Shown here in pieces: positions 30,027-38,209 of a stretch of DNA of 64,000 bases. The stretch lies in assembly GCF_001458215.1 (NCBI RefSeq), contig NZ_CYTW01000001.1, positions 1,054,001-1,118,000 of the forward strand, written 5' to 3'. Both the position numbers and the translations under genes were made by a program. The DNA is from Shimia thalassica (lineage in GTDB: Bacteria > Pseudomonadota > Alphaproteobacteria > Rhodobacterales > Rhodobacteraceae). The stretch's first letter is position 1. Each line of letters starts with the position of its first letter. The notes below the pieces were generated by a model. The model had not been told where the DNA came from, did no database searches, and was given only the letters and a program-made list of their open reading frames with translations.

Positions 30027-31241
30027 TCACAGGCCCAGTTGGCGTTCACGCATCATGACGTATTGAATGGCCGCCACTGCAGACAGGGACGTGATAAGCA
30101 TGATCCACAACAGGGGATAGGCTCCGCCCTCTGGGGTCAGCATGGCCCCTGCAAGCGCAGACAATCCAGCGCCACCGCCGATCATGATCGCGCCGGACAG
30201 ACCCGAAGCGGTTCCGGCCAGATGAGGGCGCACAGACAGGGCGCCCGCGGTTGCGTTTGGAATGCTCATCCCGTTGCCAATGCCGACAAAGGTCATCAGG
30301 CCAAAGAAAACCTCGGCGCTGCCCGCGCCCAGAAGAAACAGAATGAGGGACAGCCCGACACCAAAGGCATTCACAAGGCAGCCCCAGTTGACCATTTGGT
30401 TCACTCCAAACCGGCTTGAATAGCGACCCGACAGAAAGTTCCCGACAAAGTATCCGACGGCGGGCGCACCAAAATAGAGGCCCATTTGTGAGGGGGGCAT
30501 ATCGAACAACACCGTCGCAACAAAGGGGGCCCCGCCGAGGTAGGCAAAGAATGCGCCGGACGAAAGGCCCGAAGCCAGTGAGTATCCCCAAAAACGCGGG
30601 CTGGTCAGAAGCTCGGGATATTCGCGAAATTGCTGCCCGAGCGTAAGGCCGCTTTGAGTGCCGGTTTCCCCGAGATCGGCCCAGGCCAGAAAGAGGATAA
30701 AGGCACCAACTCCAAAAAGCAGCCAGAAGTTGGCCTGCCAACCGAAGCTTTCGTCCAGAAAGCCCCCTATTGCAGGGCCGATCATGGGCACCACCGTCAT
30801 GCCCATCGTGACATATCCGATCATCGAGGCGGCCTGGTCCTGAGGCACCATGTCCCGAATGACGGCGCGACTGAGAACCATCGCCACGACGATGACGGCC
30901 TGCATCATGCGGAACATCAAGAACAGTTCCGCGCTCGGCGCGAAGATACAGCCCAGCGTGGCCAGCAAAAACAGTGAAATCCCCCACAGGATTACGGGAC
31001 GTCTGCCGATCTTGTCAGAAATAGGCCCAACAAAGATTTGCATCGCGGCATTTACAGCCAGATAGACCGCAACAGACAGTTGCATGATGTGATAATCTGT
31101 CTGGAAATGCTCGGTCATCCGAGGCAGTGACGGCAGGAAAATGTTCATGCTCAACGCAGAGACGCCTGCGAGCAGGGTAAGTGTCAAAACATGAGGGGGC
31201 GAGTGTCGGTGTAAAAAACGACCACTGGGTAAATCGCGCAT
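30027..31241 (-). CDS. Bcr/CflA-family MFS drug exporter
   Basis: A 404-residue, 12-TM major facilitator protein of the DHA1 Bcr/CflA group, which exports small drugs, sulphonamides or amino acids with proton antiport. Typical motifs are visible: MNIFLPSLPRM in TM1, GPISDKIGRRPVILWG in loop 2-3, and the antiporter motif-C-like GMTVVPMIGPAIGGFLDESFGW in TM5. It is divergent from pccB, with 168 bp between them. The substrate is unknown. Confidence 0.9.
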   Translation of the reverse strand: MRDLPSGRFLHRHSPPHVLTLTLLAGVSALSMNIFLPSLPRMTEHFQTDYHIMQLSVAVYLAVNAAMQIFVGPISDKIGRRPVILWGISLFLLATLGCIFAPSAELFLMFRMMQAVIVVAMVLSRAVIRDMVPQDQAASMIGYVTMGMTVVPMIGPAIGGFLDESFGWQANFWLLFGVGAFILFLAWADLGETGTQSGLTLGQQFREYPELLTSPRFWGYSLASGLSSGAFFAYLGGAPFVATVLFDMPPSQMGLYFGAPAVGYFVGNFLSGRYSSRFGVNQMVNWGCLVNAFGVGLSLILFLLGAGSAEVFFGLMTFVGIGNGMSIPNATAGALSVRPHLAGTASGLSGAIMIGGGAGLSALAGAMLTPEGGAYPLLWIMLITSLSAVAAIQYVMMRERQLGL

Positions 31242-31300
31242 GAGCAGAACCTATGACCGGCGCAGGGTGAAGGAAAGTACCTGTTATGTGAATTAGCTAA

Positions 31301-31348
31301 TTTGCAATATTCTGCCTGATGGTTTTCCACTATTTGCAAATTTGCCGA
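31301..31348. promoter_or_regulatory. TTTGCAAA-type elements upstream of pccB
   Basis: TTTGCAAT at 31301-31308, then TTTGCAAA at 31333-31340 directly followed by TTTGCCGA at 31341-31348, lie 62-109 bp upstream of the pccB start in the divergent gap. They resemble the PccR binding element recalled from R. sphaeroides, although the spacing differs. Likely PccR control region for pccB. Confidence 0.55.
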
Positions 31349-31409
31349 TTTTTACTTTATCCGGCACCGCTCAGGTCCTATTGTCCGCCTAAATTTAAGG
31401 GGACTTATC

Positions 31410-32942
31410 ATGAAAGACATCCTCCAGGAACTGGAAGAGCGCCGCGAAGTAGCACGGCTGGGTGGCGGTCAGCGTCGTATCGACAGCCAGCACGCAAAAG
31501 GCAAGCTGACGGCACGTGAACGTATCGAGCTGCTGTTGGACGAGGACTCGTTTGAAGAGTTCGATATGTTCAAATCGCACCGCTGTACGGATTTTGGCAT
31601 GGAAGCCGAAAAGCCCGCAGGCGACGGTGTGATCACCGGCTGGGGCACGATCAATGGCCGTCTCGTCTATGTCTTTTCGCAAGACTTTACCGTGTTTGGT
31701 GGCTCCCTTTCGGAAACCCACGCGGAAAAGATCTGCAAAATTCAGGACATGGCTGTTCAGAATGGGGCGCCCATCATCGGTCTGAATGACTCGGGCGGTG
31801 CGCGTATTCAGGAAGGTGTTGATTCACTGGCAGGCTATGCCGAGGTGTTCCAGCGCAACATTATGGCCTCGGGCGTTGTTCCCCAGATTTCGGTTATCAT
31901 GGGCCCATGCGCCGGTGGTGCCGTGTATTCGCCAGCCATGACCGACTTTATTTTTATGGTCAAAGACACCTCTTACATGTTCGTAACGGGCCCCGATGTG
32001 GTCAAGACCGTCACAAACGAAGTTGTGACCGCAGAAGAACTTGGCGGTGCGTCGACACACACCAAGAAATCGTCAGTTGCCGATGGCGCGTTCGAAAACG
32101 ATGTCGAAGCTCTGGCCGAGGTGCGCCGTCTGGTCGACTTCCTGCCGCTGAACAACCGCGAAAAACCACCTGTGCGTCCCTTCTTTGACGAGCCGGGCCG
32201 GATCGAAACATCGCTGGATACGCTTGTTCCCGAGAACCCGAACACGCCTTACGACATGAAGGAACTGATCGCCAAAGTTGCGGACGAAGGTGACTTTTAC
32301 GAAATTCAGGAAGATTACGCCAAGAACATCATCACGGGCTTCATTCGCCTTGAGGGTCAAACCGTGGGTGTCGTTGCAAACCAGCCGATGGTTCTGGCCG
32401 GATGTCTGGATATCGATTCGTCACGCAAGGCCGCGCGGTTTGTGCGCTTCTGTGACTGTTTTGAAATTCCAATCCTGACACTTGTGGACGTTCCGGGCTT
32501 CTTGCCAGGTACCTCGCAGGAATATGGCGGTGTTATCAAACATGGTGCAAAGCTGTTGTTTGCTTATGGCGAAGCGACCGTTCCGAAGGTGACCGTGATT
32601 ACACGCAAAGCCTATGGTGGGGCCTATGACGTTATGGCGTCCAAGCACCTGCGCGGTGACTTTAACTATGCCTGGCCAACCGCGGAAATCGCTGTGATGG
32701 GTGCCAAAGGCGCAACCGAGATTATCCACCGTGCCGATCTGGGGGATGCAGAAAAGATCGCGGCTCACACCGCCGATTACGAAAGCCGGTTCGCCAACCC
32801 GTTTGTGGCTGCCGAGCGTGGCTTTATCGACGAGGTGATCCAGCCGAAATCGACACGTCGCCGCGTCTCTCGTGCGTTTGCGTCCCTGCGCAACAAAAAG
32901 CTCGAGAACCCGTGGAAGAAGCACGACAACATCCCGTTGTAA
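31410..32942 (+). CDS. pccB: Propionyl-CoA carboxylase beta subunit PccB
   Basis: A 510-residue carboxyltransferase subunit that moves CO2 from biotin to propionyl-CoA, giving methylmalonyl-CoA. The two crotonase-like halves are clear: [19 protein letters not shown] near residue 128 and the acyl-CoA/biotin oxyanion region [18 protein letters not shown] near 360, with [13 protein letters not shown] near 397. It starts with an AAGGGGA site. It works with pccA at 35538 and scpA at 38210. TTTGCAAA elements upstream suggest PccR control. Confidence 0.97.
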   Translation: MKDILQELEERREVARLGGGQRRIDSQHAKGKLTARERIELLLDEDSFEEFDMFKSHRCTDFGMEAEKPAGDGVITGWGTINGRLVYVFSQDFTVFGGSLSETHAEKICKIQDMAVQNGAPIIGLNDSGGARIQEGVDSLAGYAEVFQRNIMASGVVPQISVIMGPCAGGAVYSPAMTDFIFMVKDTSYMFVTGPDVVKTVTNEVVTAEELGGASTHTKKSSVADGAFENDVEALAEVRRLVDFLPLNNREKPPVRPFFDEPGRIETSLDTLVPENPNTPYDMKELIAKVADEGDFYEIQEDYAKNIITGFIRLEGQTVGVVANQPMVLAGCLDIDSSRKAARFVRFCDCFEIPILTLVDVPGFLPGTSQEYGGVIKHGAKLLFAYGEATVPKVTVITRKAYGGAYDVMASKHLRGDFNYAWPTAEIAVMGAKGATEIIHRADLGDAEKIAAHTADYESRFANPFVAAERGFIDEVIQPKSTRRRVSRAFASLRNKKLENPWKKHDNIPL

Positions 32943-32950
32943 GGCTGAAT

Positions 32951-32983
32951 CGATCGGGCGGAGAGGTTCTCTTCGCCTGATCG
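32951..32983 (+). other. Intercistronic hairpin after pccB
   Basis: A strong stem (CGATCGGGCG / CGCCTGATCG with one G-U pair) with a smaller inner stem GAGA/TCTC lies 8 bp after the pccB stop. There is no T run, so it may protect or process mRNA rather than terminate. Confidence 0.5.
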
Positions 32984-33019
32984 GGTAGGGCGGGCATCGT
33001 CCCGCCGCACGGAGATGAC

Positions 33020-33421
33020 ATGACCCGACTTTGGAAAAATCAGGCATTTACGATCGCGCATGCGGATGAGGGGAAATTCGAGGGTGCCGGACTGCGTCCG
33101 TTTTTCGAATACCGTCAGCTGGGGATCAAGGAAGCCACCAAGGGTCAGTTCGGGGCGCATGTCATCCGCGCGGTTCCCGGCATGGAAAGCCCGGCTTCGT
33201 GGCACAGTCACACGCTGGATTTCCAAATGGTTTACGTGACCAGAGGCTGGGTCGTGTTTGAATACGAAGGGCAGGGCGAACACATGCTGCGCGAAGGTTC
33301 GTGCGTACTGCAGCCCCCCGGCATCAAGCACCGTGAGGTGCGTCATTCCGACGACATGGAGCTGATCGAAATCGTCAGCCCCGCAGAATTTGAAACCACG
33401 AACGAGGACGCCCCCGAGTGA
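33020..33421 (+). CDS. Cupin-domain protein
   Basis: A 133-residue single cupin_2 protein. The metal-site motif ASWHSHTLDFQMVYVTRG lies near residue 60, with GSCVLQPPGIKHREVRH closing the barrel near 100. Two His plus one more His and a Gln/Asp region could hold a metal. No function can be assigned. It lies after pccB and its end overlaps the next small gene by 4 bp, which suggests an operon. Confidence 0.8.
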   Translation: MTRLWKNQAFTIAHADEGKFEGAGLRPFFEYRQLGIKEATKGQFGAHVIRAVPGMESPASWHSHTLDFQMVYVTRGWVVFEYEGQGEHMLREGSCVLQPPGIKHREVRHSDDMELIEIVSPAEFETTNEDAPE

Positions 33422-33774
33422 CACGCAAAGGTTGGCATATTCAGCGCAAGGACGACACGGTTACCGTGGCGCGTCGTCTGCCTGCGCGGTTTGATGTGTC
33501 AGCGTGCACTGTGATGCCTTCTGGCGGTCGTTTGCGGCTGGCGCAGCAGATCCGTCAGGACATGTGGCGACGGTTGCAAAATCTCCGTGGTTTTTCTCCT
33601 GTGGTTGAGGTAAAGGATGTTAACGGCGCATTGCAGGTGACTGCGGGTGGCAGCATTGACGGCCCCTTTCCACGTGCAAGCATTGAGGAAAAGCTCGCCA
33701 CCTTGTTGGCTGATCCAGACCTACGCACTCGCTGGAGCGCACAGTCCGCGCATCGCGAGGTCCGTCATGGGTAG
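33418..33774 (+). CDS. Conserved-looking hypothetical protein
   Basis: A 118-residue basic protein that starts with GTG overlapping the cupin stop (GTGA). No motif or signal peptide is recognised. Sequence features are a basic core (LRLAQQIRQDMWRRLQNLRGF) and a C-terminal acidic-to-basic segment. Its stop overlaps the DUF6497-type gene by 8 bp, so all three look co-translated. I do not recognise a family. Confidence 0.7.
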   Translation: MTRKGWHIQRKDDTVTVARRLPARFDVSACTVMPSGGRLRLAQQIRQDMWRRLQNLRGFSPVVEVKDVNGALQVTAGGSIDGPFPRASIEEKLATLLADPDLRTRWSAQSAHREVRHG

Positions 33775-34198
33775 GATCGCCGCTAAGATGTATGCTGGCG
33801 TGTTTACGACTTTCGCCGCGATAGGAGGGGCCCAATCGGGCGCGGCCATGGCCGGGGATTTGGAGGAGTTCCCGGTCGTGCCCTCTGGCTTCAAAGTACA
33901 TCTTCAGGAACTGATTTTCGAAACGCGACAGGACAGCAGCCGTGTGGCGCGCTTCCGGTTTGTGATGCCGATCATCGGGCAAGAGGGCATCACCTTTGAC
34001 TCGGTTGCCGGTGATTTTGATGTCCTGTGCGCCTCTCATGCGGTGCCTGCTTTGCGCAATGCAGAGGAAGATGTAGATCAGGTCATCATCTCTCTGGCGG
34101 ACCGGGAAACCGAATTTGGTGTCATTTCATCCGTTGCCACCCAGTATTTCGAGGCTTACAGCATCGAAAACGACGCCTGTATCTGGGAGGGTTTCTGA
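33767..34198 (+). CDS. Exported DUF6497-like protein
   Basis: A 143-residue protein with an N-terminal signal peptide (MYAGVFTTFAAIGGAQSGAAMA, cleavage near residue 30) and a beta-rich mature part (LQELIFETRQDSSRVARFRFVMPII). It resembles the DUF6497 family, a small exported group of unknown role. The ATG at 33767 is inside the end of the preceding gene. Two cysteines (FDVLCASH and NDACIWEGF) in the mature part could form a disulphide. Confidence 0.65.
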   Translation: MGRIAAKMYAGVFTTFAAIGGAQSGAAMAGDLEEFPVVPSGFKVHLQELIFETRQDSSRVARFRFVMPIIGQEGITFDSVAGDFDVLCASHAVPALRNAEEDVDQVIISLADRETEFGVISSVATQYFEAYSIENDACIWEGF

Positions 34199-34403
34199 TG
34201 ATACCACAATATCTTGCGCATGGTTGGAATGAACAGCCACGAAATGCGGCTTTGTTGCCACAGCACATGAGCTTGGGCCGCTATGTGTATATTTTTACGT
34301 CTGAATCTAGTATCTTTGGCCGTGGCGGCCTTTGGGCTGCTATGCATAAACTCATGAGGCAGGCAGGGGAAACTACCCCTGTTTACAAGAACTGGAGAAA
34401 GAC

Positions 34404-34550
34404 ATGTCGCACAGCGTCAAAGCTTTGCTGGCCCTTGGTCTGGTTGCATTCGTTGCAGCCTGCGCAGACACAGCACCCGTTGAAGAATACGTCGTGGTCG
34501 AGCCCGCACCGATCTCGCAAGAACCGGTCTACACCGGCAAATACAAATAA
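34404..34550 (+). CDS. Small lipoprotein-like peptide
   Basis: A 48-residue protein. A hydrophobic signal (VKALLALGLVAFVA) ends in the lipobox VAAC at about residues 17-20, and the mature part is only about 29 residues, acidic and proline-rich (EEYVVVEPAPISQEPVY). GGAG lies 8 bases upstream. It should be attached to a membrane by its lipidated cysteine. A short hairpin (CAGGGG-N6-CCCCTG, 34364-34381) sits just before it. The function is unknown. Confidence 0.7.
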   Translation: MSHSVKALLALGLVAFVAACADTAPVEEYVVVEPAPISQEPVYTGKYK

Positions 34551-34628
34551 TTCTGCCCTTTGGGCTGGACGGGCTTCGCGGCCCGTCCCCTTTTCGCATC
34601 GCTCCCTTCAACACATGGAGGACGTGGC

Positions 34629-34991
34629 ATGCTGAAACATCGCGGTTTCCCCGGACGGCTGACCGGCACAGATTTCCAATTCATCATTCGACGCGCAAAC
34701 CCCAAGGGGGTAACGCCGATCACACGACGCGAACGTTTTCGCGACCGCAGACCGGCCGACCGCCGTGCGGATGCCGGCTTTATGAAAGCCCTTTGGGAAA
34801 ACTTTGGCGATCAACCGTTTGAGCGCGGCAATCTTGATGCCGGTCGTCTGAGCTGGTTGTTCGAAAGAGAAGTTGTTGCAGCTGAAGATCCGTTTGATCC
34901 CTCAAGCTATGAAGCCCTGCTCGTCATCGATGTTGATGTCGCGCGCGCGTCCTTTCCGGATGCCTTCGAAGACGAGGGGGACTGGGCGTGA
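34629..34991 (+). CDS. Hypothetical protein of the pccB-pccA interval
   Basis: A 120-residue protein starting at an ATG with a strong GGAGG site. It has a very basic N-terminal third (RRANPKGVTPITRRERFRDRRPADRR) and an acidic C-terminus (SFPDAFEDEGDWA). There is no signal peptide or membrane segment. I do not recognise a family. A terminator lies about 165 bp downstream, which suggests this is the last gene of the small-gene run. Confidence 0.65.
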   Translation: MLKHRGFPGRLTGTDFQFIIRRANPKGVTPITRRERFRDRRPADRRADAGFMKALWENFGDQPFERGNLDAGRLSWLFEREVVAAEDPFDPSSYEALLVIDVDVARASFPDAFEDEGDWA

Positions 34992-35537
34992 TCTTGCCGA
35001 TGGATTCTACATATGCGCAAGAAGCGGCTCAGATGTCGATCCAGCAAGACATGTCTGTTGCCGATGCGGCGTCCAGACTGAATACTTTGGGTATGGAGGT
35101 TGGGCTTACCAGGTCCCTCTTCAGTAACACCATTTTCCGTTACCCTTCCCTTTATGGATGGTCCGGTGCTTTCACCGGATCATCCCTTTTTTCCACAGAT
35201 GCCCCACAGCCCTTGGCTGATGGCCCGTCCCAAGAGGATCGGACCTGTGGTTCTCCGGATACATTGAAATCAGCGCGGACGGCCTTTGGTCCTGTGCCGC
35301 GTGGCACCTGCGCCGTGCCGTCCCCGGACGATTTCAAACTGGCCCGCTCGGTGCCGCCTTGTTTTGTGACCTACAGAACAGGTGCTGCCCGACCCGCCAC
35401 CCCCCCAATTGCAGCGGACGCCCTGTTGGGCCCGCTCAGTCAAACAAGTGCTCGCCGCGCCCCCACGGCGTCTGCGGCGCTTTTCGTATCCACAGCCACG
35501 CGGGGCACCGCGGGCCAAGAACCAGAAGGGACATCCA
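34992..35537 (+). other. 546-bp interval before pccA
   Basis: No convincing gene. An open frame from the GTG at 34988 to 35548 runs straight through a strong terminator at 35156-35192 and its second half reads as low-information proline/alanine sequence. The start of that frame (about 40 residues to 35110) could be a real small protein but has no stop before the terminator. The part after 35193 is G+C-rich and probably holds the pccA promoter and leader; I could not pick out a promoter. Confidence 0.5.
35156..35192 (+). terminator. Strong Rho-independent terminator upstream of pccA
   Basis: A 13-bp stem (GGATGGTCCGGTG / CACCGGATCATCC, one imperfect pair) with a CTTT loop is followed by six T residues. 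It should end transcripts of the small-gene run, so pccA probably has its own promoter. Confidence 0.9.
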
Positions 35538-37583
35538 ATGTTCGATAAGATCCTGATTGCCAACCGTGGCGAGATTGCCTGCCGTGTGATCAAGACGGCC
35601 CGTAAAATGGGTATCAAAACTGTCGCTATCTATTCAGATGCCGACAAACAGGCGCTGCATGTGCAAATGGCAGACGAAGCTGTGCACATTGGACCGCCCC
35701 CTGCGAACCAGTCTTATATCGTCATCGACAAGGTGATGGACGCGATCCGTAAGACCGGCGCACAAGCCGTGCACCCCGGATATGGTTTCTTGTCCGAAAA
35801 CTCGAAATTTGCCGAGGCTTTGGCCGCTGAAGGCGTTGCGTTTGTTGGCCCACCAGTAGGCGCAATCGAGAAAATGGGCGACAAAATCACGTCCAAGAAG
35901 ATCGCAAAAGAAGCAGGCGTTTCGACTGTTCCGGGATACATGGGTCTGATCGAAGACGCAGACGAAGCCGTGAAGATTTCGAACGAAGTCGGATACCCCG
36001 TGATGCTGAAAGCCTCTGCCGGTGGCGGTGGTAAAGGGATGCGGATTGCGTGGAATGACGAAGAAGCCCGCGAAGGGTTCCAGTCTTCCAAAAACGAAGC
36101 AGCAAGCTCGTTTGGTGATGACCGTATCTTCATCGAGAAATTCGTGACCCAGCCGCGCCACATTGAAATTCAGGTTCTGTGCGACAGCCACGGCAACGGC
36201 ATTTATCTGGGCGAGCGCGAATGTTCGATCCAGCGTCGCCAGCAAAAGGTTGTTGAAGAAGCCCCGTCGCCCTTCCTTGATGAAGCGACACGCAAAGCGA
36301 TGGGTGAACAGGCTGTAGCCCTTGCCAAAGCGGTGGATTACTCGAGTGCAGGCACCGTGGAGTTCATCGTCGATGGCGATCGCAATTTCTATTTCCTCGA
36401 GATGAACACGCGTTTGCAGGTGGAACACCCTGTAACCGAGTTGATCACGGGCGTTGACCTTGTTGAGCAGATGATCCGCGTTGCCAATGGCGAGCCGCTT
36501 TCGATCTCGCAAGACGACATCAAGTTGAACGGCTGGGCGATTGAAAACCGTCTCTATGCCGAAGATCCATATCGTAACTTCCTGCCTTCGATCGGCCGTT
36601 TGACACGCTATCGTCCGCCAATGGAAACCGCTGCCGGTCCTCTGTTGGAAAACGACAAGTGGCAAGGTGATGCGCCCGCAGGTGCAATGGCCGTCCGCAA
36701 TGATACCGGCGTCTATGAAGGCGGCGAAATCTCGATGTATTACGATCCGATGATTGCCAAGCTTTGCACATGGGCACCGACCCGTGATGAAGCCATCGAA
36801 GCAATGCGCAATGCGCTGGACGGTTTCGAAGTAGAAGGCATCGGCCACAACCTGCCTTTCCTTGCGGCCGTGATGGATCATCCGATCTTTATCTCGGGCG
36901 ATATGACCACTGCCTTTATCGAAGAACAGTATCCAGAAGGCTTTGAAGGTGTTGAACTGCCCGAGGCAACACTGCGCAAGATCGCAGCCTCTGCCGCCGC
37001 AATGCACCGCGTCGCGGAAATCCGTCGTACCCGTGTTTCGGGTCGCATGGACAACCACGAACGCCGCGTCGGAAGCAAATGGGTTGTGTCGCTTCAGGGC
37101 GTCGACTTTGAAATGAAGGTCAAAGCCGACAAGAAGGGATCAACAGTCAAATTCGCAGATGGCACGAAAGTGCGCATCGCTTCCGACTGGACCCCGGGTG
37201 ACAAGCTGGCCACTATTTCTGTGGACAAGGAAACTCTTGTTTTGAAGGTCGGCAAGATCTCGGGCGGGTTCCGCATCCGCAGCCGTGGCGCAGATCTCAA
37301 CGTGCATGTGCGCACCCCGCGTCAGGCCGAGCTGGCAAAACTGATGCCGGAAAAAGTTGCCCCTGATACATCGAAGCTTTTGCTGTGCCCAATGCCCGGT
37401 TTGATCGTCAAGGTAGACGTCGAAGTAGGCGACACAGTTCAAGAAGGTCAGGCGCTGTGCAGTGTCGAGGCGATGAAAATGGAGAACATTTTGCGCGCCG
37501 AGAAAACAACAGTTGTGACCAAGATCAATGCCGCAGCGGGCGATAGCCTTGCCGTGGACGACGTGATCATGGAATTCGAATAA
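35538..37583 (+). CDS. pccA: Propionyl-CoA carboxylase alpha subunit PccA (biotin carboxylase + BCCP)
   Basis: A 681-residue biotin-dependent subunit. The biotin carboxylase N-domain (FDKILIANRGEIACRVI, 1-115), ATP-grasp domain with glycine loop KASAGGGGKGMRI near 160, and C-domain (to about 450) are followed by the BT linker region. A biotinyl-carrier domain has the biotin lysine in VEAMKMEN near residue 646. The ATG at 35538 has AAGGG upstream and gives the normal start; an in-frame extension to 35382 is G+C-rich leader. Partner of PccB. Confidence 0.97.
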   Translation: MFDKILIANRGEIACRVIKTARKMGIKTVAIYSDADKQALHVQMADEAVHIGPPPANQSYIVIDKVMDAIRKTGAQAVHPGYGFLSENSKFAEALAAEGVAFVGPPVGAIEKMGDKITSKKIAKEAGVSTVPGYMGLIEDADEAVKISNEVGYPVMLKASAGGGGKGMRIAWNDEEAREGFQSSKNEAASSFGDDRIFIEKFVTQPRHIEIQVLCDSHGNGIYLGERECSIQRRQQKVVEEAPSPFLDEATRKAMGEQAVALAKAVDYSSAGTVEFIVDGDRNFYFLEMNTRLQVEHPVTELITGVDLVEQMIRVANGEPLSISQDDIKLNGWAIENRLYAEDPYRNFLPSIGRLTRYRPPMETAAGPLLENDKWQGDAPAGAMAVRNDTGVYEGGEISMYYDPMIAKLCTWAPTRDEAIEAMRNALDGFEVEGIGHNLPFLAAVMDHPIFISGDMTTAFIEEQYPEGFEGVELPEATLRKIAASAAAMHRVAEIRRTRVSGRMDNHERRVGSKWVVSLQGVDFEMKVKADKKGSTVKFADGTKVRIASDWTPGDKLATISVDKETLVLKVGKISGGFRIRSRGADLNVHVRTPRQAELAKLMPEKVAPDTSKLLLCPMPGLIVKVDVEVGDTVQEGQALCSVEAMKMENILRAEKTTVVTKINAAAGDSLAVDDVIMEFE

Positions 37584-37594
37584 GCCAATGACTG

Positions 37595-37654
37595 CGCGCA
37601 CCCATATGTCTTCGGATCCAAAAGGGCTTTGCCCTCGGACCGAAGGGGTGCGCG
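37595..37654. terminator. Large nested hairpin between pccA and the DUF4174 gene
   Basis: A three-tier inverted repeat: outer CGCGCACCC/GGGTGCGCG, middle CTTCGG-TCC/GGACCGAAG with one bulge, and inner AGGGC-TTT-GCCCT. It sits between the pccA stop and the convergent DUF4174 stop, so it can act in both directions as a terminator or mRNA end. Confidence 0.6.
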
Positions 37655-37658
37655 TATC

Positions 37659-38105
37659 CTACCGGATCGGATCAGACCGGCGGTCGCGTTCTTCTTGCTG
37701 TCGCAGGGGCATCTTGTCGATGGAACGCGTGATTTCACGCACGTTCCAAGGCGCGGGTTTGCGCAAATACACGATGCCGTCTTTGCCCACCAACACCATC
37801 ATGAACCCGCGCGGGCGCAGCTTTTCGCGCAACGCGCTTTGGCCAGAGGGGTCCGTGTCCGTGAGAACCACGACATCCCGGTCCCTGAGCATGTCGGGCT
37901 CTGCTTCGAGCAAAGCCAACTGCTGTTGGAAACGCGGGTCATCGGAACTGTCGGCAAAAACGACAATTGGACGTTTAAGCCAATGGAACTGGTCCAATGT
38001 GACTGTCGTGCCATCAATGAACAAAGCATCCTCGGGCGCTTTGGCATCGGTTGCCATGGCGCCGCTTCCGAGAAAAGCAATCAAAACAAACACTAGACGG
38101 TGCAT
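37659..38105 (-). CDS. Exported DUF4174 protein
   Basis: A 148-residue DUF4174 protein with a signal peptide (MHRLVFVLIAFLGSGAMA, cleavage near residue 18). The mature part has a thioredoxin-like outline (RPIVVFADSSDDPRFQQQLALLE, and RGFMMVLVGKDGIVYLRKP near the end) but no CxxC. It lies antisense between pccA and scpA. I chose the ATG at 38105 because AGGAG is 8 bases upstream. The function is unknown. Confidence 0.82.
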   Translation of the reverse strand: MHRLVFVLIAFLGSGAMATDAKAPEDALFIDGTTVTLDQFHWLKRPIVVFADSSDDPRFQQQLALLEAEPDMLRDRDVVVLTDTDPSGQSALREKLRPRGFMMVLVGKDGIVYLRKPAPWNVREITRSIDKMPLRQQEERDRRSDPIR

Positions 38106-38209
38106 CGGGGTCACTCCTGTTACAGCTCAATATAGGGCTGCACCGCACAATTCATAGGAAAAACCGGATCTTTCCCCTTCAGGACAGATCACGATAAGAG
38201 GACAACGAT

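Noticed and set aside
34027..34635. 202-codon frame overlapping the DUF6497-like and small lipoprotein genes
   Set aside because: It crosses the lipoprotein with its good lipobox and ribosome site and reads as low-information sequence.
35359..35556. Possible small cysteine-rich protein before pccA
   Set aside because: It needs a rare start codon, overlaps the pccA start and has no ribosome site.
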